DNA of 64,000 nucleotides from Vitellaria paradoxa. Taxonomy: Eukaryota > Streptophyta > Magnoliopsida > Ericales > Sapotaceae. Position numbers and translations under genes: made by a program. The DNA is taken from the NCBI GenBank assembly GCA_019916065.1, contig CM034239.1, forward strand, positions 44,098,663 through 44,162,662, written 5' to 3'. Each line of letters starts with the position of its first letter. The stretch's first letter is position 1. A model generated the notes under the pieces. The model searched no databases and was not told the DNA's origin. It saw only the letters and a program-made list of their open reading frames with translations. Below are positions 35,803-47,600 of the stretch, piece by piece.

Positions 35803-36080
35803 TAGTGGCGGATTCAGAAAATTTGGCCAGTGTAGGCGCAAATTAGGTAGTCCAAGTCAGCGTAACCTATATCTCCAAATTTTGACACGTCGCAATGGTG
35901 GATGTGAAGGTGGGTAGTAGTGGATCCAAAAAAATATAAAAAAATATAATTATATTTTATTATAATATAATAAATATTATTATTATATTATAGTGTCGAG
36001 TCGGGTCGGGTTATCGGGTCGAGTCTAAATTTTCAGTGTAGATTTTCGCCTACACTCGACCTTTCGTGCGTCCGCCAGTG
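35803..36080. mobile_element. hAT-like dispersed repeat, copy 2
   Basis: A 278-bp element with ends TAGTGGCGGATTCAGAAA and the complement CACTGGCGGACGCACGAA, flanked by a perfect 8-bp target duplication AGCGTATA (35795-35802 and 36081-36088). Non-autonomous and non-coding, same family as 5431-5843. An AT-rich insert lies in the middle. Confidence 0.7.
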
Positions 36081-36088
36081 AGCGTATA

Positions 36089-36821
36089 TATGGTTTATCA
36101 ATGATAAAATATTGACGTTAAGCCAATTTATTGTAAGTATAGATCCTAACAATGTAATATTAAATGGAAAGCGAATACATTAAAAATGATTGCATTATTG
36201 GAAGCAAGATCCGCCCTTGGTTGTATATTGGAATGAGAGGGGTTTGACAAAGTTGTTAAGTTCATAATTGTTATTGACAAATTTAGTACACAAAATATTA
36301 TATTTTAAATTTATAGTCTTAGACATTTGGCGAAAATATTATATTTTAAATTTATAGTCTTAGATATTTGGCCAGAATATTGAAAGTACGTATTCAAATA
36401 TATTTTCCTTTTCGACAGACGAACAAATTAATCAGGCTCCAAAAATTCAGATTCACAAAATTTAGTATCTCTAGAGCTTCGCTTGATAGCTCATTGGCAA
36501 TAAGCTCCAAGTGAGCAGCAAACGAGCAAGCTACCAGGGCTAGTTTTGCTTGTTCTAATCAGATTTCAATGTAGATTATGTCCGTACACCTTGTTGCATA
36601 ACTCATTAGATGTTGCTAGGTATCCCTGGAAACAACAAAGAGGCTTAAGACCATGGAATCATTTTCAGAAGTTTAGAAGCCTGGTGGCCACCTCGCGACG
36701 ACAAAGAGAAGAAGGTCATATATTGAGTGCTTCTCTCACACTTGACTGATAATCAACACGTCTTCGTTGAAAATTGGTGTCCTCGGATCCCCGTTTCAAT
36801 TCATGGGATTCATTTTTTTAG
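36089..36821. other. Unassigned sequence
   Basis: Moderate base composition around 36430-36800, but only short frames (61-67 codons) without recognisable similarity. An AAATATTATATTTTAAATTTATAGTCTTAGA segment is repeated in tandem near 36293-36366. Confidence 0.4.
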
Positions 36822-37786
36822 TGCTCAGTTTGATAATACTGTCGTAATTCTGTTTATATTTATATATTTATTTTTTTATTTTCTGTTATTATTTTTTTTA
36901 AATAAAAATTGAAACTGTGTTTAGAAATATAATTTTGTTTACAATTACTAATTTTTATTTTCATAATATATTTAATTTTATTAGTTTTTTAAAAATTAAT
37001 TGAATTTAATAATCATATTTTATATTAATTTAATTTAACTATATTATTTATTAAAAATAATTGAATAAAATATCAGTATTATATCATTTAATCCAGTAAA
37101 TATAAAATATATTAATTATAATTTAATTATATTATTTACTAAAAATAATTGAATAAAATATATTTCATAATAATTTAAATAATTTAATTACTATATTTAT
37201 CAAAAATAATTTAATATAATATAATTCATATTACATAAATTATTTAATTTAATTTAACTATGATATTTATTAAAATAATTTAATAAAATATATTTAATAT
37301 TAGTTAAATTAATTATTAAATTAAATTAAATTAATTAAAATATTTATTAGAAATAATTTAATAAAATATATTCATAAAAATAAAATATTAAAAATAATTT
37401 AATAATATATATTTCCTATTAATTAAATTAACTAATTTAATTTAATTATTTATTAGAAATAAATTATAACATATATTATAAATTAATTTAATTTAATTAT
37501 ATTATTTATTAAAAATAATTTTAGTTTAATAAAATATTTGAATAAAATAATTTATTTTAATATGATGTAACAAAAAAGACAATATTAAAATTAACAAAAT
37601 GTTTACAACAAAAAAAAAAAAAACAGAGTAACAATACTTTTTTTTCTGTTTACGTTTTTTTCGCTTAAATTTTTATTTTTTTAAAAACAAAAAAAAAATT
37701 AAACAGATTTAACAAATATATTTTTGTCGTCAATTTATAAAAATTTAAAAATATAAATAAATAACAAAAACGTTATCAAACAGAGC
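36822..37786. mobile_element. Inverted-repeat element with AT-rich tandem interior
   Basis: Left end GCTCAGTTTGATAAT and the complement of the right end GCTCTGTTTGATAACG are inverted repeats. TTAG precedes the left end and follows the right end. The interior (about 36940-37560) is a degenerate array of TATTTATTAAAAATAATTT-type units repeated at least seven times with 40-90 bp spacing. No coding capacity. Confidence 0.4.
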
Positions 37787-38240
37787 TTAGAGCTTGTTAA
37801 TCGTATGGCCGCAAAAAAAAGTGTCTGTACAAATAATAGTAAGGTATGACAGTGTAACCATCAAGAATGCGTCTTATTAACTAAAATGTCACATTTGATT
37901 TGTTATAAAATATAACAACTTTATAAATTTTAAATTTTTTATTTATTATACAATTTATAAGACTATAACATTTACTAATTTATATTAATTTATACAATTT
38001 CAAACATAATAATTATACAGTGATTGAATTTTGATCTATATGAAAATTTTCCCTCATAGTATTTTGATTAAGAGGCTGTCGGGCTTACAAAAAAAAAATA
38101 AAATTACGTAAAATGCAAAGTATTGGTTTATAAAATTATTTATTTAAATATATAGCTGATAATTACAAATTATTTTTTAACAATTCAAATCCTGCACAAC
38201 AGAATAGAGAGACCAAACATTTTTTTTTTTTCTGTAATTC
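37787..38240. other. AT-rich upstream flank of the MAX2 gene
   Basis: No gene or clear element; composition changes sharply to GC- and pyrimidine-rich at about 38240. Confidence 0.5.
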
Positions 38241-38303
38241 CAACGCGCGGTCACGTTCCGGTCCCAATAACCAATGCAGATAGATATACATCGATGTCAC
38301 CGC

Positions 38304-38309
38304 CACGTG
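38304..38309. promoter_or_regulatory. G-box (CACGTG) upstream of MAX2
   Basis: CACGTG within CCGCCACGTGCG, about 155 bp before the start codon. It is the core bHLH/bZIP site of light- and ABA-responsive plant promoters; occupancy here is inferred from the motif only. Confidence 0.4.
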
Positions 38310-38354
38310 CGACAACCCACCACTAACCCCCGGTACTCTCTGCAACCCCCTCCC

Positions 38355-38460
38355 ATCCTTTCTGGCTTCTTCTCTCTCTTTCTATCTCTCTCTATCCTTA
38401 TCTCTTTCTCTCTCTCTCTGTCTCATTCATCCGAGTTTAGAGAGAGAAACTGAAAGCTCT
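38355..38460 (+). promoter_or_regulatory. CT-rich 5' leader of MAX2
   Basis: A (CT)n pyrimidine tract ends in ATTCATCCGAGTTTAG just before the start codon. CT-rich leaders are common in plant 5' UTRs. The transcription start cannot be placed exactly. Confidence 0.45.
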
Positions 38461-40611
38461 ATGGCCAGGAACTTCTCCACTGTCAACGACCTCCCCGACG
38501 TCCTCCTCCTCAACATCATCGGCATCCTCTCCGACACCCGCAGCCGCAACGCCGCAGCACTCGTCTGCCGAAGATGGCTGCTTCTCGAGAGGGCAACCCG
38601 CACCCGTTTAACTCTCCGCGGCAACGTCCGAGACCTGATCATGCTCCCCACCTGCTTCCGATCCGTCACTCATCTTGACCTCTCCCTTCTATCTCCCTGG
38701 GGCCATTCTCTGCTCTCCACCGCCCCCTCCGACGCCTCCCTCCTCGCTCAGCACATCCGCAACGCCTTCCCCTCCGCGACCTCCCTTACTCTCTACGCCC
38801 GAACCCCCGATACTCTCCAGCTCTTGGCCCCTCACTGGCCCCAATTGACGCGGGTCAAGCTCGTTCGGTGGCACCAGAGACCTCAGATACAGCCCGGTGC
38901 CGACTTCGACCCGCTATTCGAACACTGTCACTCCATTTCCTCCCTCGATTTGTCCTCCTTCTACTGCTGGACCGACGACATACCTCCGGCACTCGAATCT
39001 CAGCCGTCCCTTGCGGCGAAGCTCACTCGGCTCGATCTGCTCAATCCATCCTTCCCCGATGGGTTCAAGTCCGACGAGATTAGATCGATCACCTCCGCTT
39101 GCCCCAATTTGAAGCAGTTTCTTGTAGCGTCCATGTTTGATCATAAGTACATTGGCTTTGTTAACGACGATACCTTGCTAGCTATCTCTGCCAATTGCCC
39201 GAGGCTATCCGTGCTCCATCTTGTAGATTCCTCAGCTTTGTTGAATGCTAGGGGTGATCCGAATGACGATGGTTTCACATCTGAGGACGCGAGTATCGGT
39301 ATTGCAGCGTTGATCGACATGTTCTCTGGTCTGCCGTTGATGGAAGAGCTGGTGCTAGATGTTTGTAAAAACGTCAGGGACAGTAAACTGGCGCTGGAGG
39401 AGCTGAATTTGAAGTGTCCAAAGCTGAGATCGCTCAAGCTGGGGCAATTTCATGGAGTTTGTAGGGCAAACGAGGCGAGCCTTGATTCCAGGCTTGATGG
39501 CATTGCGCTGTGTCAAGGTCTCGAAGAGTTGTCGATCAAGAACTCTGCAGACTTGACTGATTTGGGGTTGATAGCTATTGCTAGAGGGTGTTCCAGGCTG
39601 GCCAAGTTTGAGGTTCAGGGTTGTGGGAAAATCACAGTGCGGGGAATGAGGACACTGGCTTGTTTGCTCAACCGGACTTTGGTTGAGGTTAAGATTTCAT
39701 GTTGCAAGAACCTTGGCGCCGTGTCATCTTTGAAAGCCATGGAGCCAATTCAGGACCGGATTCAGAAACTTCATATTGACTGCGTTTGGGACTGTGTTGA
39801 ACCATTCGAATCTCTTGAGGGTATTAAAAACAACTTCGATCTCAACCAATCAAAAGAGGAAGCATTGATGAACAACCAGCAATCAGGATTCAGCTCTGCA
39901 GACTTCTTTGACAGTCCAGGCTACGAGGAAATAGGCAAAGCAAAGAAGAAACGCAAGTGCTCGTACGATCTCAATTGTTCTTACGCAGAAGAGGATGGAT
40001 ATGGCAGGACATGGGACAGGCTGCAGTATCTTTCACTCTGGATTGGCGTTGGCGACCTTCTGACTCCCTTGGCATCAGCAGGTCTTGAAAACTGCCCAAA
40101 TCTGGAGGAGATCCGAATCAAGGTTGAAGGAGATTGCAGGGAATTGTCGAAGCCATCAGTTCCGGCATTCGGATTGAGCTCCCTTCTGTGCTACCCTCAG
40201 CTTACGAAGATGCATTTGGAGTGCGGAGACACAATAGGTTATACTCATACAGCCCCATCTGGGCAGATGGATCTGAGCTTTTGGGAAAGGTTTTATCTCT
40301 ATGGGATTGGGAGCTTGAGCCTCAATGAACTAGATTACTGGCCACCACAGGACAGGGATGTTAACCAGAGGAGTCTCTCGCAGCCTGCTGCTGGATTGCT
40401 CGCGGAATGTGTTACCCTGAGGAAGCTCTTCATCCATGGGACTGCTCACGAACATTTCATGAACTTCTTTCTTAGGATCTCAAATCTGAGGGATGTTCAA
40501 CTGAGAGGAGATTACTATCCAGCACCAGAGAACGATATGAGTACAGAGATGAGGGTGGGCTCTTGTAATCGCTTCGAGGACGCCTTGAACAGGCGTGGCA
40601 TCGTTGACTGA
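38461..40611 (+). CDS. MAX2: F-box/LRR protein MAX2 (ORE9/D3 orthologue)
   Basis: An uninterrupted single-exon frame of 716 residues, near the 690-720 known for MAX2/D3. Residues 8-45 are the F-box (LPDVLLLNIIGIL...ALVCRRW), which docks to SKP1/ASK. The rest is a long leucine-rich-repeat solenoid, with typical blocks CPNLKQFLV, CPRLSVLHL and CPKLRSLKLG. An acidic/basic insert (around 485-515) includes KAKKKRKCSYD. The C terminus RFEDALNRRGIVD matches the conserved end of the family. As part of a nuclear SCF ubiquitin ligase, MAX2 acts with the hydrolases D14 or KAI2 to mark D53/SMXL repressors for degradation in strigolactone and karrikin signalling, controlling branching, senescence and seedling development. 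The start is preceded by a CT-rich leader. No damage is seen. The tail faces a Raf-like kinase gene. Confidence 0.97.
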   Translation: MARNFSTVNDLPDVLLLNIIGILSDTRSRNAAALVCRRWLLLERATRTRLTLRGNVRDLIMLPTCFRSVTHLDLSLLSPWGHSLLSTAPSDASLLAQHIRNAFPSATSLTLYARTPDTLQLLAPHWPQLTRVKLVRWHQRPQIQPGADFDPLFEHCHSISSLDLSSFYCWTDDIPPALESQPSLAAKLTRLDLLNPSFPDGFKSDEIRSITSACPNLKQFLVASMFDHKYIGFVNDDTLLAISANCPRLSVLHLVDSSALLNARGDPNDDGFTSEDASIGIAALIDMFSGLPLMEELVLDVCKNVRDSKLALEELNLKCPKLRSLKLGQFHGVCRANEASLDSRLDGIALCQGLEELSIKNSADLTDLGLIAIARGCSRLAKFEVQGCGKITVRGMRTLACLLNRTLVEVKISCCKNLGAVSSLKAMEPIQDRIQKLHIDCVWDCVEPFESLEGIKNNFDLNQSKEEALMNNQQSGFSSADFFDSPGYEEIGKAKKKRKCSYDLNCSYAEEDGYGRTWDRLQYLSLWIGVGDLLTPLASAGLENCPNLEEIRIKVEGDCRELSKPSVPAFGLSSLLCYPQLTKMHLECGDTIGYTHTAPSGQMDLSFWERFYLYGIGSLSLNELDYWPPQDRDVNQRSLSQPAAGLLAECVTLRKLFIHGTAHEHFMNFFLRISNLRDVQLRGDYYPAPENDMSTEMRVGSCNRFEDALNRRGIVD

Positions 40612-40929
40612 AACAAGTTCACCTGTGATGTCGGGGAAAACCCCAGAAATTGTTCTTGATGCATGAGTAATGTGAATTTGAGATTGTATTCTAATCCTGA
40701 AACAGTTTCTGTTTTGAAGCCAGTGATGAGGAAGAGAATTGCAATTTGATTTTGATAACGCAAAAATACGAAGTTTTAACATTCGAAAACTGAAGATCGA
40801 TGTGTTTATCTTTTCTAAAAGAAGGAAATTACTGGGAAAAAGTTTTACAACTCAGAGCCGAAAACACAATTGCAACACCTCTACTAAGCTGTTTTCATAC
40901 AACAAAATGATTAAAACTAGTAAATCACT
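40612..40929. other. Convergent 3' flank shared by MAX2 and the kinase gene
   Basis: Only 318 bp separate the two stop codons, so both 3' UTRs and polyadenylation signals must lie here and may overlap. No canonical AATAAA is seen on the MAX2 strand. Small frames here are not coding. Confidence 0.6.
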
Positions 40930-41617
40930 CTAGCAAAGGGAGTACTCGCAGTCCAGCAACCGGGTGATGATCTCGTCGCAGCTTGGCCGCTCTTGTGGTT
41001 CTGCCCAGCAATCTGCAATTACAGACATGAAAATGCAACAATGCTGAAGAATGAGCGCAGAGAGTAGTTTTCAGTGTGTTTTATCAACATGGTTGAGAGT
41101 GCGGTGCACCTGCAATTAGCCTGCCCAGAGGACCTTCAGGAATCTCCAACCGTGACCCCTCATTGGCAACAGAATAAACAACCTAGACGTTAGAGAACGA
41201 ACATCAATCTTTTATTGTACAGAAAATCAAATGTACAAGTATAACATGCCTCCCTGATTCTCTTCTTGTACTGACCACAAAATTTAGAAATTTCGTGAAC
41301 AAAGCATATGAAAACAAGAAAAGCGTACCCTCTCTGGTGGGACACCCAACCATGGTCTATTTAGAGTGCACAGCTCCCACATTATTACCCCAAAACTAAA
41401 AATATCACATTTCTCTGTGAAGGGTTCACTCCGAATAAGTTCAGGAGCCATCCACTCTGGAGTTCCAGCGGATGACGAGTCTCTCATGGGGGTGTCTGTC
41501 ATTATTCTCGATAGCCCAAAATCACAGATCTTAACCGTCCAATGCTTATTTACAAGACAATTTGCACTTTTTAGATCCCGATGCACTATATTCATCCGGT
41601 GTATGCACATCAGTCCC
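40930..41617 (-). CDS. Raf-like kinase, 3' exon group (catalytic loop to stop)
   Basis: Three exons: 41617-41329 (phase 1 entry, catalytic loop through PPER), 41182-41110 and 41012-40930. Together they encode kinase subdomains VIb to XI. Every border is AG/GT and lengths 289, 73 and 83 keep one frame to the TAG at 40930. Frames on the opposite strand (41366-41641) are shadows. Confidence 0.9.
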
Positions 41618-44600
41618 CTTCAATTCACAGCAGAAAACTAGAGTTAGTTGATGCTTGAAATATTTCCTTATTACATGATTATAGGAACTAAAATGCTTTC
41701 CATTTGTAATGTCCAGTTACAAAGTGCCCAAGACAGATGCCAGTCATGCCATATTGCACCGAGAAGGTCACATAATCACCCCACAAGGCATTGCTAGTTC
41801 AACTAATGTATAATGTAATTTGATGCTGAAGAGTGTACTGAATAAAAGAACTTGCGTTTCCTTACTGTGAATTATTGCTTCCTTGGTATCACAATGCATA
41901 TGCACATACGTATGTTTATATTGCATACACAAAACACGTATCCACGCTCCAAAATCACCACTTTTGCTGCTATGCAGAAGTACAAACTAGCAGTCCAAGT
42001 TTCATGTTAGAGCCCCAGTATTACTAGTATCTTCTTTCCATTTTTATCGACTGTTTTATTTTTTGGTGTTTGGGAGGGGGTGGTTATTGTGGAAGAACAA
42101 GGTCAGCACAGTTTGGGCATCCACAACCATACTAAATCCAAATCCATGCTACAACCCCAACCCCACCCCCCCCACCCCAATCAAGGAAAAAAAAAATAAA
42201 AAATTCAAAGCAACTGTAGAAAGTTGTGTGTGATAAAGAAATGATGGGCCTATAAGGATATTTTTTTCGAATATTATCATGCGGCTCCTACATAGGCCCC
42301 CTTACTAACACTATTGCAACATTCAATAACAGGTGATAGCATGAGCCAAGGGATTCTTATCAATCCAATAATAATAATAATAACGAATAAGAACGACAAC
42401 TATCAAAAAAAAAATAATAATAACGATAACTAACAAAAACAGCAATTAGTAGTCATCTACACTATGAGACACATCCCTGGCAGCCATTCCTAAACACTTC
42501 ATAAGAAGTAGGATTTCACAACCGTGCACTGGTGTAATGAAACTAGAAGCATGGAAACAAAAAACACAGAAGGGGATGAAGAAGAAATGGAGGATTCCAG
42601 GTTTGGGGAAAATAGTTTTCAGATCTCGGACAGCCAAATGAAGAGAAGCATTCGAAGCCAAGACCCTCAGGACAGTCGTTTGATTAGCCTCATTGGACGG
42701 TCCAGATCACTTGAAGACCATCTCAATCTTGGCCACACAAGTACCCCAGCATCAATGGACAAGAGGGGGACAGCTGTATTAGCGGTAGGTGAAGATAATA
42801 ATGGCTTAGCAGGTGAAGCTTCTGGAGGTGGATGCATTGAAGAGCAGTGGGTCGGGGCAAAAGCTAAATGGATGGATCGGGTCAACAGCGGGCCTAGCTG
42901 TGAAGGAAACCCACTGCGCAAAGTGGGCTGAATCAAGAAATTAATGGGCTACATAGCTGGGGCAATTGGGTCCAAGAGAGGAGCCTATGGAGTGGACCAA
43001 CCTTAGCTAATTAGCTATATCATCATAGGGCTGGGCTGAGCTGGCATAACACAAATAACTGTAACAGTTACATGGATAGTTACAGAAGTTACAAACTGTA
43101 GTTAGAATAACCATGGTTAGTTAATCACTAAACCACGGTTAGTTAGTTACATTGTATGACTATAAAAAACATTGATGCAATTCAGAAAACAACAAGAAAA
43201 GTAATTCTTGAGAATTCATTTCTCTCTCTAGGAGGCTTGGAAGTCCTCGAACTCTTCCAATCATCATTCAGCTTCATTCTTCTTCAACAATAGGTAGAGG
43301 AAGGAAGGGAGGTTCTCTCCAATTGGTATCAGAGCCAATTGAGGATCCTGAAATGGCAGAAGTAAGAAATCCATCATAGTTAAATCAACAGCATCAAGAA
43401 ACTCAGCAACAGTTAGGTCAATTAATGAGAATGGTAGAGAATTAAGCAAGAGAAGGGAAGACTTATCTCAGCAAGTGCAGTCTAACACACAGCAGCCATT
43501 CATAAGGATCAAGGGGAAGAAATGGGAGCCAGATCTTCACCAAGTCGTGAGGCGGCAGCTCAATCCAATTTGGATCCACCAAGAGTTAAAGAAAGGTACG
43601 CCCAGTACATCAGTGGAATTCAAGTTAAGGCAGTAAGGTTGAAGTTTCCAATTTTTAATGGTGACAACCCCTCAGAATGGCTTTACAAGGCCAATCAATT
43701 TTTCAAACACTATGAAATTTTGGAAAATCAAAAGCTAGAAATAGCTTCGCTACACATGGAGGGAAAATCTCTGGTGTGGTTTCAAGATTTGTTGAACTCA
43801 GACTTGGACATTAGTTGGGAGGATTTTTCAGAGGCATTACAAGTTAGGTTTGGTGAAAATGCTTATGAGGATCCCATGGATCAATTGGTAAGATTAAACA
43901 ATATGCTTCTGTGGAAGAGTTTAAAACCAAGTTTGAAACCATCTCTAATAGAATAAAAGGATTGAGTGATAAACATAAAACTCAGTATTTTTTTAACTGG
44001 GTTGAAGGATGAAATTAGATACTCTGTAAGGATGTTTAATCCAGACAGCCTAAATAAAGCCTTCGGCCTGGCTAGGCTACAAGAGGAGAATTTGTTGGCT
44101 ATGAAAAGACAGCAGAGCAGATCTGGAGGAGCTAGGTTTGTCTACAAACAGTGCAAGGAATATCGTGACTACCATTAATAATAAAGCCCCTTCTTGGAAC
44201 CCCCCAGCGCAAGCCACTACTCCGAGTAATGTCAACATGTCAAGAACATCTGGAGTTAATAGGCTATCTGTTCAAAAGTTGAGTCCCATGGAAGTAGAAA
44301 ATAGAAAGAAGAAAGGATTGTGCTTTAATTGTGATGAAAGTGGCATAGAGATCATATTTGCAAGAATCCTAAACTTTACATTTTAGAATCTGTGTTCAGG
44401 GAAGAAGATGAATCTGGAGTTTTTGAAAAAGAAGAAGAGGAAGGGTAGAAGATCAAATGAGGATCCAAGAACCTGAAATTACCTTACATGCCATTACTGG
44501 CACTCCCCAACCTAAGACTTTGAGGTTGAGGGGATGTATTAAAGGAAGACAGTGGAACATCTTAATTGACTCAGGGAGTACACATAATTTCATGGATCCT

Positions 44601-47600
44601 AAAGTGGCTAAGTATTGTCAATTAAAAGTGGAATATGTTGCAATTAAGTCTGTGAAGGTAGCTAGTGGTGAAGTACTGAAAAGTGAAGGGGAATGTAATC
44701 AGGTGAAAGTAAGGGCACAAGGGAATGTTTTCTTGATTGATTTCCTCTTGTTACCTTTGGCAGGTTGTGATTTGGTGTAGGGGGTACATTGGTTGAAAAC
44801 TTTAGGCCCTGTTACCTTTGATTTTTCTTCTCTTGATATGCAATTCATTGACAATAGCAGAAAGATTTGTATTAAAAGACTGCAGGGAAATGATCAATTA
44901 ATAGAAGAGGTGGATTTACAACAAATAAAGGGCAATACAACGAAAGGGTTCTTGGTTGCAACTATTTCAGGTATCAACTGAGTTACACAGCCACTTAAAA
45001 CCAGCAGATGATGCAAAAGGTGAAATTCAGAAGGTTCTACAACAGTTCAGTGATGTTTTCCTCAGAACCAAAGGGCTTCCTCCAATAAGGGGATATGAAC
45101 ATCAGATTGTGTTGCAGCCAGGGTACATCCCCTATTTCAACTAGACCCTATAGATATCCCCATTTCCAGAAGCAGAAATAGAAAAAATTGTTAAGGAGCT
45201 ATTGAGTTCAGGCCTTATTCAACCTAGTCAATCCCCGTTTTTCTTCACCGGTGATACTAGTGAGAAAGGCAGATGGGTCATGGAGATTATGTTTGGATTA
45301 TAGGGCCTTAAACCTAGCTACCATCAAAGACCAATATCCTATTCCGGTTGTGGATGAGCTATTGATGAGTTGAGTGGGGCTACAATTTTTCAAAACTGGA
45401 TTTAAAAATCTGGATACCATCAGATAAGAATGCATCCACAAGATTGTCTCAAAAACTGCATTTAGGACACATTCGGGCCACTATGAATTTTGGTGATTGC
45501 CATTTGGGCTCAAAAATGCACCTGCCACATTCCAACATTTGATGAATGATGTTTTTAGGCCTTATCTGAGGAAATTTGTTCTTGGTGTTCTTTGATGATA
45601 TACTGGTATACAGTGCAAATGTGAAGGAGCATGTACTGCACCTTGAACTACCTTAAAACTGCTGAGAGATCATAAGCTGTTTGCTAAAGAATCTAAGTGT
45701 AGATTTGGCTATTTGGAAGTTGACTACTTGGGGCATCTTATTTCTGGTTAAGGAGTAAAAGCTGATCCTAAGAAGCTAGAAGCTATGATTGAGTGGCCCA
45801 TTCCAAAAACCTTAAAGTCTTTGCGAGGTTTTTGGGTCTTACAGGGTACTATAGAAGATTCATCAAAGGTTATGGGGGTATGGCCAAACCATTAACAGAT
45901 TTGCTAAAGAAAAATGCATTCCAATGGTCACCTACGGCAGAAAAAAGCATTTCAGGAATTAAAAAGGGTTGTGACAACACCACCAGTATTGGCTCTACCA
46001 GATTTTCTAAAATTTTTGCTATTTAATGTGATGCCTCCGGTACAGGGATAGGGGCTGTTTTGATGCAGGAGAAGAGACCTATTGCCTATTTAGGCCAAGC
46101 TTTAAGGGAAGAGCACTAATGCTCTCTACTTATGAGAAGGAGCTATATGCCTTAATTCAAGCAGTCAAGAAGTGGAGACCCTATCTACTTGGCCAAGTTT
46201 TGTAATTAAAACTGACCATCACAGCCTCAAGTTTCTTCTAGAGCAGCGTATTGGAACTCCTTCACAACAGAAGTGGATTTCTAAACTCTTGGGATACAAC
46301 TTCACATAGAATATAACAGGGAGTAGAAAATAAAGTGGCAGATGCTTTGTCTAGATTGTATGAAGATACTTCCATACCTACTAACCATTGTATGTGTTAT
46401 CCTATCACTATCACAGGTCCTATTCCCCATTTATTTGACGAAGTGAAACAAGCTTATATTAAGAGACCCGAGGGGTTCAGTTAATTTTCAACAGTTGGAG
46501 CAAGAAGTTCTAGCAGTACAACAATATCATTGCAGCAAGGCATCTTATTTACAAGAAAAGGATTTATATTCCAGATGATCAGAAATTGAAGGCACAAATA
46601 TTAAACCATACTCACAGTGATGCAACAGCAGGGCATGGTGGGTTCCAGAAAAACATACAAAAGAGCACAACATGAGTTTTTTTGGCCAAAAATGAAACAG
46701 GAAATACAAAAGTTCGTGCAAGAGTGTACAGTGTGTCAGTAGTGTAAAACAGAACATACGCTCCAGCAGGACTACTCCAACCTCTCCTAATTCCTCAAAG
46801 CTCTTGGACCGATATATCAATGGACTTCATTGAAGGGTTACCACACTCCAATAGGTTCTCCATCATTTGGGTGATAGTTGACAGACTCACAAAGTATGCT
46901 CACTTTATCCACTCACACATCCATATACAGCTACTCAACTAGCCCTCATCTTTATGCAAAACATCTTTAAACTACATGGTCTTCCCATCACTATAGTATC
47001 AGACAGAGACACAGCATTTACAAGCTCTTTCTGGAGGGAGTTGTTCAAGTTAGTTGGGTCATCCTTACACTTCAGCACTAGCTTCCATCCTCAAACAGAT
47101 GGCCAGACAGAAGTCACTAATAAGTGTGTGGAAGGTTATTTACGGTGTTTTATTTCTGATACTCCTAAAGGTGGTCCCATTGGCTTTATTTAGCTGAGTA
47201 TTGGTTCAATACTAGCTACCACACATCTATCCAGATGACTCCCTATGAAGCGTTATATGGAGTGAAACCTCCCAGATTGTACAGTATATGGAAGGCTTAG
47301 CAGAAAATTGTCAGTTGATCAGTTACTTAGTTCCCATCAGCGAATTTTTCGGGTTATTAAAACAACATTTGATTTTGGCCCAAACAGGATGAAACAACAA
47401 GCTAACAAACATAGAACCGAAAGGGTTTGTTGCAGTTGGTGATTTTGTCTATGTAAAGCTACAGCCATGCAGACAATTACAGTCCCGGCGCTGTGCTAGC
47501 AACAAACTGAGCCCTAAGTATTTTGGTCCATTTACGGTAATACAAAAAATTGGAGAGGTAGCCTACAAATTACAGTTGCCGGAATCATCCCAAATACATC

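Noticed and set aside
38689..39437. Several frames antisense or out of frame within MAX2
   Set aside because: Shadows of the intact MAX2 frame.
41366..41641. 91-codon plus-strand frame over the kinase catalytic exon
   Set aside because: Antisense shadow of the exon encoding the HRDLKSAN and DFGLSR motifs.
42524..42931. 135-codon frame, also present at 47814-48284
   Set aside because: It repeats because it lies in both gypsy LTRs; it is not a host gene.
43324..43336. TGGTATCAGAGCC motifs as parts of a tRNA gene
   Set aside because: They are primer-binding sites beside LTRs (also at 53192 and 59602-59614), complementary to tRNA rather than tRNA genes.
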